A stretch of DNA of 64,000 nucleotides from the NCBI GenBank assembly GCA_958366985.1, contig CATXDC010000014.1:1-64000 (forward strand), in the 5' to 3' direction. Of this stretch, positions 60,193 through 64,000 are shown in pieces. Position 1 is the stretch's first letter; each line of letters opens with the position of its first letter. The position numbers were made by a program, and so were the translations under genes. The notes beneath the pieces are model-generated. The model worked only from the letters and a program-made list of their open reading frames with translations, searched no databases and was not told the origin of the DNA. The stretch is from an uncultured Oscillospiraceae bacterium (GTDB taxonomy: Bacteria; Bacillota; Clostridia; Oscillospirales; Acutalibacteraceae).

Positions 60193-60903
60193 TTACTTTA
60201 ACTGGTTGTCTTTGTCAATACTACGCTGTGTAATACAGGCGCATACACAGTAAACTTTTTCTGCACCCCAGAGTTTAAGCATCTTTGTACATTCATTAAG
60301 TGTATGTCCTGTTGTCTTTATATCATCACAAAGCAAAATTGTTTTGCCTCTTACAAGTTCGGGGTCAATTATGCTGAAAACACCTGCCACGTTTCCCTCT
60401 CGCTTTGAAGCATGTGTAAAATGCTGAGGCTCTGTGTCAAAGTCCTTTGAAATCACATCACAAACAGGTATTTTCAATATTTTTCCTATATCTTTTGCAA
60501 GAATCATACTTTGATTGTATCCTCTTTCTCTCAGCTTCTTTTTATAAAGAGGAACAGGCACAATCATATGGAAAGTTTTGTCTGGAAAACAAAATTTTAT
60601 TCTCTGAGCCATACTCTTAGCGAAAAACTCGCCTATAGGTTTTTCTCCACGGAACTTAAATCTCTGAATAGCTTCAGAAACTTCGTTACGGTAATAAAAG
60701 GGAGCACAAAGGCCATCGTATTCCCTTGTTTCTCTTTTGCACGAGCATTCCGTAAACGGTAAACCGCACTTATCACAAGCTTTTCCTTTAATGGCCGGCA
60801 ATATATCAAAACACCTTTTACAGCATTCATTATATGGCAGTATCACCTGACCGCAGAAAGGACATCTTTTAGTAAAAATTATATTGGCTAATATATTTTT
60901 CAT
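60193..60903 (-). CDS. comF: ComF-family phosphoribosyltransferase-like protein
   Basis: A 236-residue protein. The N-terminus has two pairs of cysteines of a zinc finger (CPFCGQ and CCKRC) followed by a second CDKCGLPFTECSC cluster. The C-terminal part has the phosphoribosyltransferase loop ILLCDDIKTTGHTLNEC. ComF proteins take part in DNA uptake during natural transformation; whether this organism is competent is not known. The ATG at 60903 overlaps the recD2 stop by four bases (ATGA), so the two are translationally coupled. Confidence 0.93.
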   Translation of the reverse strand: MKNILANIIFTKRCPFCGQVILPYNECCKRCFDILPAIKGKACDKCGLPFTECSCKRETREYDGLCAPFYYRNEVSEAIQRFKFRGEKPIGEFFAKSMAQRIKFCFPDKTFHMIVPVPLYKKKLRERGYNQSMILAKDIGKILKIPVCDVISKDFDTEPQHFTHASKREGNVAGVFSIIDPELVRGKTILLCDDIKTTGHTLNECTKMLKLWGAEKVYCVCACITQRSIDKDNQLK

Positions 60904-63104
60904 ACCTCATAATCACCTGTGAGAAAGTGGTCAAGAGCTGAAAAACGCTTGGTCTTTTTATCGTTATTCACCATAGCCTCAACCTGTGAGGAAAGTCCCA
61001 CAAGAACTATGATTTTCTTAGCTCTCGTAACAGCGGTATAAAGCAGATTTCGGTAACTGAGCCTCGGCGGAGCACCGTAAACTGGCATTATAACTGCTTC
61101 AAACTCGCTGCCCTGGCTTTTATGTACCGTTATGGCATAAGCAAGCTCCAGCTCAGAAGCACTTTCGACTGAATAAACCGCCTGACGGTCATCAAAATCT
61201 ATCTCTACATATCCTCCGGCAATATTGATAGTCTTTATAACGCCAATATCGCCGTTAAATATGCCCATACCGCTCTCCCCTGCCTTTTCCCAGGGAATAT
61301 CGTAATTATTCTTGGTCTGCATGACCTTATCCCCCTCACGGAGGATTCTTCCGCCTGTTTGTAATTCCTCTTTGAATTTCTCAGGAGGATTAAGTCTTTC
61401 CTGAAGCATACGGTTAAGATTATTTGTGCCAAGCTCTCCCATTTTAGAAGGACACAAAATCTGTATATCCTCAAAGGGACGGTATCCGTAAGCCTTTGGC
61501 AGCCTTTCGGCACATAGCTGTGCAACGGTCTGAGCCGCCGAAACAGGATTTCTGCGTTCCATATAGAAAAAGTCACTGTCAACGCTGTTTAAAACCGGCA
61601 TTTCACCTTTGACTATTTTATGGGCGTTTGTAACTATCAAACTTTCCATAGCCTGACGGAAAACTTCTTTAAGCTCCACGACAGGAAGCAGTCCTGATTT
61701 TATTATATCGTGGAGCACATTGCCTGCTCCGACTGGTGGAAGCTGGTCGGAATCCCCTACCAATACAAGTCGGCAGCCTAAAGGCAGTGCCTCCAAAAGA
61801 GCGGAAAACAAGTATATATCCACCATTGAAAGCTCATCCACAATAAGGGCATCCGCCTCAATGGGATTTGTAATATTTCTCGCAAAAGTCTTGCGTTCTC
61901 CTTCTTCCCATTTCACTTCAAGAAGCCTGTGTATAGTCTTTGCCTCACGTCCCGTGACCTCGGACATACGCTTTGCCGCTCTTCCCGTAGGAGCCGCCAA
62001 TACAACGTCCAGACCGTCTTTTTCGTAAAGGCTCAGTATTCCATTGAGGGTTGTAGTTTTACCTGTACCGGGTCCTCCCGTAAGCACAAGTATCCCCCTC
62101 TCAATGGCAGTTGCTATTGCAAGGCGCTGTTTTTCGGCAAAGGTTATACCCTTTTCAATTTCTACTTTTGTAATATCCTTTTGTACTCCCGTTTTTCCCG
62201 CAGGCGGAAATTTCAAAAGCACATCAAGTCTTCTTGAAATATTCATTTCAGCTCGATAGGCTGAGGGAAGAAACAAAAACTCTCTTTCACCGAGCTTACA
62301 GCATACAAGCTCCTTTGATGCCACAAGTCGATCAATTGCGGCCTGTACACTGTCGGGATCTGCCTCCAAAAGCATGGATGACGGCTCAATGAGCTTATCA
62401 CGAGGAATACAGGTGTGACCGTTATCAAGATTGTGCTTTAGAACATATAAAACACCTGCATCGGTACGGAAAGAGGAATCAACGGGATTTTCAAGCTGTG
62501 CGGCAATGTCGTCGGCTCTGTCAAAACTTATCTTTATATCCTCACGGCACAAAATATATGGGTTTTCGTTTATCTTTTCAATGGCGCATACACCCAGCGC
62601 ACTGAAAACCTTCAAACATTCACTGGCAGTCATCCCGTATCTTTCAAGATATATCATAACTTGTCTGACGGCAAACTGCTTGCGGAACTCTTCGCCTATA
62701 CTCTTTGCCTTATCACGGCTTATTCCCGGAAGCTCTGCAAGCATTTCGGGAGAGTTTTCAAGTATCTCAAAAGTCTTATCGCCAAAAGCGGAAACTATTT
62801 TCTCCGCCGTTGCATGTCTGACTCCCTTTATGACTCCGGAGGAAAGATATTTGAGCATTGCAGAAGATGTGGCAGGCATGCTGCGTTCACACAGCTCTGC
62901 ACGGAACTGTCTGCCGAAAGAGGGATGAAAATCCCAGTGTCCAGAAACTTTTATCTCTTCACCGGGAGAAAGCTCCGGCATAACACCTACAACGGTAATC
63001 AGTTCACCGTCACTGCTCATATCAAAGACAGTAAAGCCGTTTTCCTGACGACGAAAGGTGATATCTTCCACAACTCCGCTGAGCTTTACAATTTCCTGCT
63101 CCAA
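60900..63104 (-). CDS. recD2: ATP-dependent RecD2-like DNA helicase
   Basis: A 734-residue SF1B 5'-3' helicase. The N-terminal OB and helix-hairpin-helix regions (about 1-200) are followed by Walker A GGPGTGKTTTLNG, Walker B LIVDELSMVD, the GDSDQLPPVGAGN motif III and the late AYAITVHKSQGSEFEAVIMP motif. The long N-terminal region without RecB/C partners defines the RecD2 branch, found in bacteria that lack RecBC. The start is TTG 63104 behind GGAGGG. It is coupled to comF by overlapping start and stop codons. Confidence 0.95.
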   Translation of the reverse strand: MEQEIVKLSGVVEDITFRRQENGFTVFDMSSDGELITVVGVMPELSPGEEIKVSGHWDFHPSFGRQFRAELCERSMPATSSAMLKYLSSGVIKGVRHATAEKIVSAFGDKTFEILENSPEMLAELPGISRDKAKSIGEEFRKQFAVRQVMIYLERYGMTASECLKVFSALGVCAIEKINENPYILCREDIKISFDRADDIAAQLENPVDSSFRTDAGVLYVLKHNLDNGHTCIPRDKLIEPSSMLLEADPDSVQAAIDRLVASKELVCCKLGEREFLFLPSAYRAEMNISRRLDVLLKFPPAGKTGVQKDITKVEIEKGITFAEKQRLAIATAIERGILVLTGGPGTGKTTTLNGILSLYEKDGLDVVLAAPTGRAAKRMSEVTGREAKTIHRLLEVKWEEGERKTFARNITNPIEADALIVDELSMVDIYLFSALLEALPLGCRLVLVGDSDQLPPVGAGNVLHDIIKSGLLPVVELKEVFRQAMESLIVTNAHKIVKGEMPVLNSVDSDFFYMERRNPVSAAQTVAQLCAERLPKAYGYRPFEDIQILCPSKMGELGTNNLNRMLQERLNPPEKFKEELQTGGRILREGDKVMQTKNNYDIPWEKAGESGMGIFNGDIGVIKTINIAGGYVEIDFDDRQAVYSVESASELELAYAITVHKSQGSEFEAVIMPVYGAPPRLSYRNLLYTAVTRAKKIIVLVGLSSQVEAMVNNDKKTKRFSALDHFLTGDYEV

Positions 63105-63207
63105 CTCTTTCCCTCCTTTGCATAAAATTAAAATTCTTTATAGCTGTACACTAATTTGTTATTATACCATAATTTTCCCAATCAGTCAGCAGCAAGCTAC
63201 TGATAAC

Positions 63208-63248
63208 ACAAAAAATAAACCGCAGCCTTAAAGACTGCGGTTTTAATT
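63208..63248 (-). terminator. intrinsic terminator of the decarboxylase beta subunit gene
   Basis: AAACCGCAG pairs perfectly with CTGCGGTTT around a nine-base loop. On the minus strand TTTATTTTTTGTG follows. Confidence 0.9.
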
Positions 63249-63254
63249 TTAAAC

Positions 63255-64000
63255 TTATTTGCAAAGAGCAAGAAGTACGCCTGCCGCAACGGCTGAACCG
63301 ATAACACCGGCAACGTTGGGTCCCATAGCGTGCATGAGAAGGAAGTTCGAAGGATTCTCTTTCTGACCAACCTTCTGTGAAACACGGGCAGCCATAGGAA
63401 CAGCTGAAACACCTGCAGAACCGATAAGGGGATTTATCTTTCCGCCTGTTACAAGGTACATAACCTTTCCGAGAAGAACACCACAAGCTGTTGCAAATGC
63501 GAAAGCTACAAGTCCGAGGAAGATTATGCGGATTGTCTCCCATGTAAGGAAGTTCTGAGCGTTTGTAGTAGCGCCGACAGAAAGTCCGAGGAAAATAGTT
63601 ACAATATTCATAAGCTCATTCTGAGCTGTCTTTGAAAGTCTTTCTGTAACTCCGCTTTCACGAAGAAGGTTACCAAACATAAGCATACCAACAAGTGTAC
63701 CAGCGTCGGGAAGAAGAAGAGTTACAACAACGGTAACAAGAATGGGGAAGAGTATCTTCTCTGTTTTTGAAACAGGACGAAGAGTTCCCATAACAACTGA
63801 ACGCTCTTTCTTTGTTGTAAGAAGCTTCATAATAGGAGGCTGAATTACCGGAACAAGAGCCATGTAAGAATAAGCTGCAACGGCGATTGAACCAAGAAGC
63901 GAAGGAGCAAGAATTGAAGTTACGTAAATTGCAGTAGGACCGTCAGCGCCGCCGATGATAGCAATTGAACCTGCCTGAGCGGGATCAAAGTTAAGAAGAG
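63255..64000 (-). CDS. Na+-transporting carboxylic-acid decarboxylase subunit beta, 5' end cut by window edge
   Basis: The reading frame is open to the right edge, giving 247 residues plus stop; an internal ATG at 63863 is not the start. The visible protein is hydrophobic, and the segment IAIIGGADGPTAIY just before that ATG is the conserved Na+-site motif of OadB/GcdB/MmdB subunits; NVAGVIGSAVAAG closes the C-terminus. These proteins pump Na+ out using the energy of decarboxylation of oxaloacetate, methylmalonyl-CoA or glutaconyl-CoA. Which acid is used depends on the alpha subunit outside the window. Neighbouring subunits, if present, lie beyond the right edge. Confidence 0.93.
   Translation of the reverse strand, partial: LLNFDPAQAGSIAIIGGADGPTAIYVTSILAPSLLGSIAVAAYSYMALVPVIQPPIMKLLTTKKERSVVMGTLRPVSKTEKILFPILVTVVVTLLLPDAGTLVGMLMFGNLLRESGVTERLSKTAQNELMNIVTIFLGLSVGATTNAQNFLTWETIRIIFLGLVAFAFATACGVLLGKVMYLVTGGKINPLIGSAGVSAVPMAARVSQKVGQKENPSNFLLMHAMGPNVAGVIGSAVAAGVLLALCK

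Noticed and set aside
1..64000. CRISPR array, prophage or insertion sequence
   Set aside because: No regularly spaced repeats, transposase, integrase or phage structural genes were seen on either strand.

Overview
The window reads as a piece of chromosome from an anaerobic gut member of the Clostridia, most like Oscillospiraceae/Ruminococcaceae. The evidence is a spoIIR sporulation gene, many TTG and GTG starts behind strong GGAGG ribosome-binding sites, a Na+-translocating decarboxylase beta subunit, an EFR1-type flavodoxin/ferredoxin protein, iron-dependent alcohol dehydrogenase, a PFL (UPF0210)/ACT gene pair, and host-glycan catabolic genes. No phage, insertion sequence, CRISPR array or rRNA was seen.

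Layout. 1-7 kb: a tRNA-Lys cut by the window edge, a phosphodiesterase-like enzyme divergent from an OPA-type phosphate-ester transporter, manA, a glycerophosphodiesterase, spoIIR, ispE and a PHP-domain phosphatase. 7-11 kb: nadE, an ACT protein, a PFL-family protein and a DUF378 membrane protein on the plus strand. 11-18 kb: a 906-residue duplicated surface protein, a membrane M28 peptidase, a GPH sugar symporter and a small orphan gene behind a strong promoter. 18-31 kb: the transcription/translation block rpoB-rpoC-rpsL-rpsG-fusA-tuf, all on the minus strand, with readable promoters before rpoB, rpsL and tuf. 31-38.7 kb: a NhaC antiporter, an APH-fold kinase, an acetyltransferase, a sialidase with an EFR1 protein, a methyltransferase and an iron alcohol dehydrogenase. 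38.9-56.3 kb: a probable host-glycan region with a membrane-anchored GH98-like endoglycosidase, a structured ncRNA (6S-like), a symporter/two-component operon, a metallophosphatase-propeller protein, AraC regulator divergent from fucI-fucK-fucA, an SDR enzyme and galactokinase. 56-64 kb: TVP38, patatin, PadR, mreB, comF, recD2 and the decarboxylase subunit cut by the right edge.

How it fits together. GH98-like and sialidase enzymes would open fucosylated and sialylated host glycans; FucI, an FGGY kinase and FucA convert L-fucose to DHAP and lactaldehyde; the iron alcohol dehydrogenase, which has a Rex-like operator, could reduce lactaldehyde to propanediol; GalK handles galactose. This linkage is inferred from family membership and proximity.

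The points I consider most worth following are: a terminator-type hairpin that buries the spoIIR ribosome-binding site, with a SigF-like promoter placed so that only the sporulation transcript escapes it; a NadE whose glutaminase domain has lost conserved catalytic residues; the duplicated VPTGD-anchored surface protein; the unassigned structured RNA; and a perfect 14-bp palindrome on the fuc promoter.
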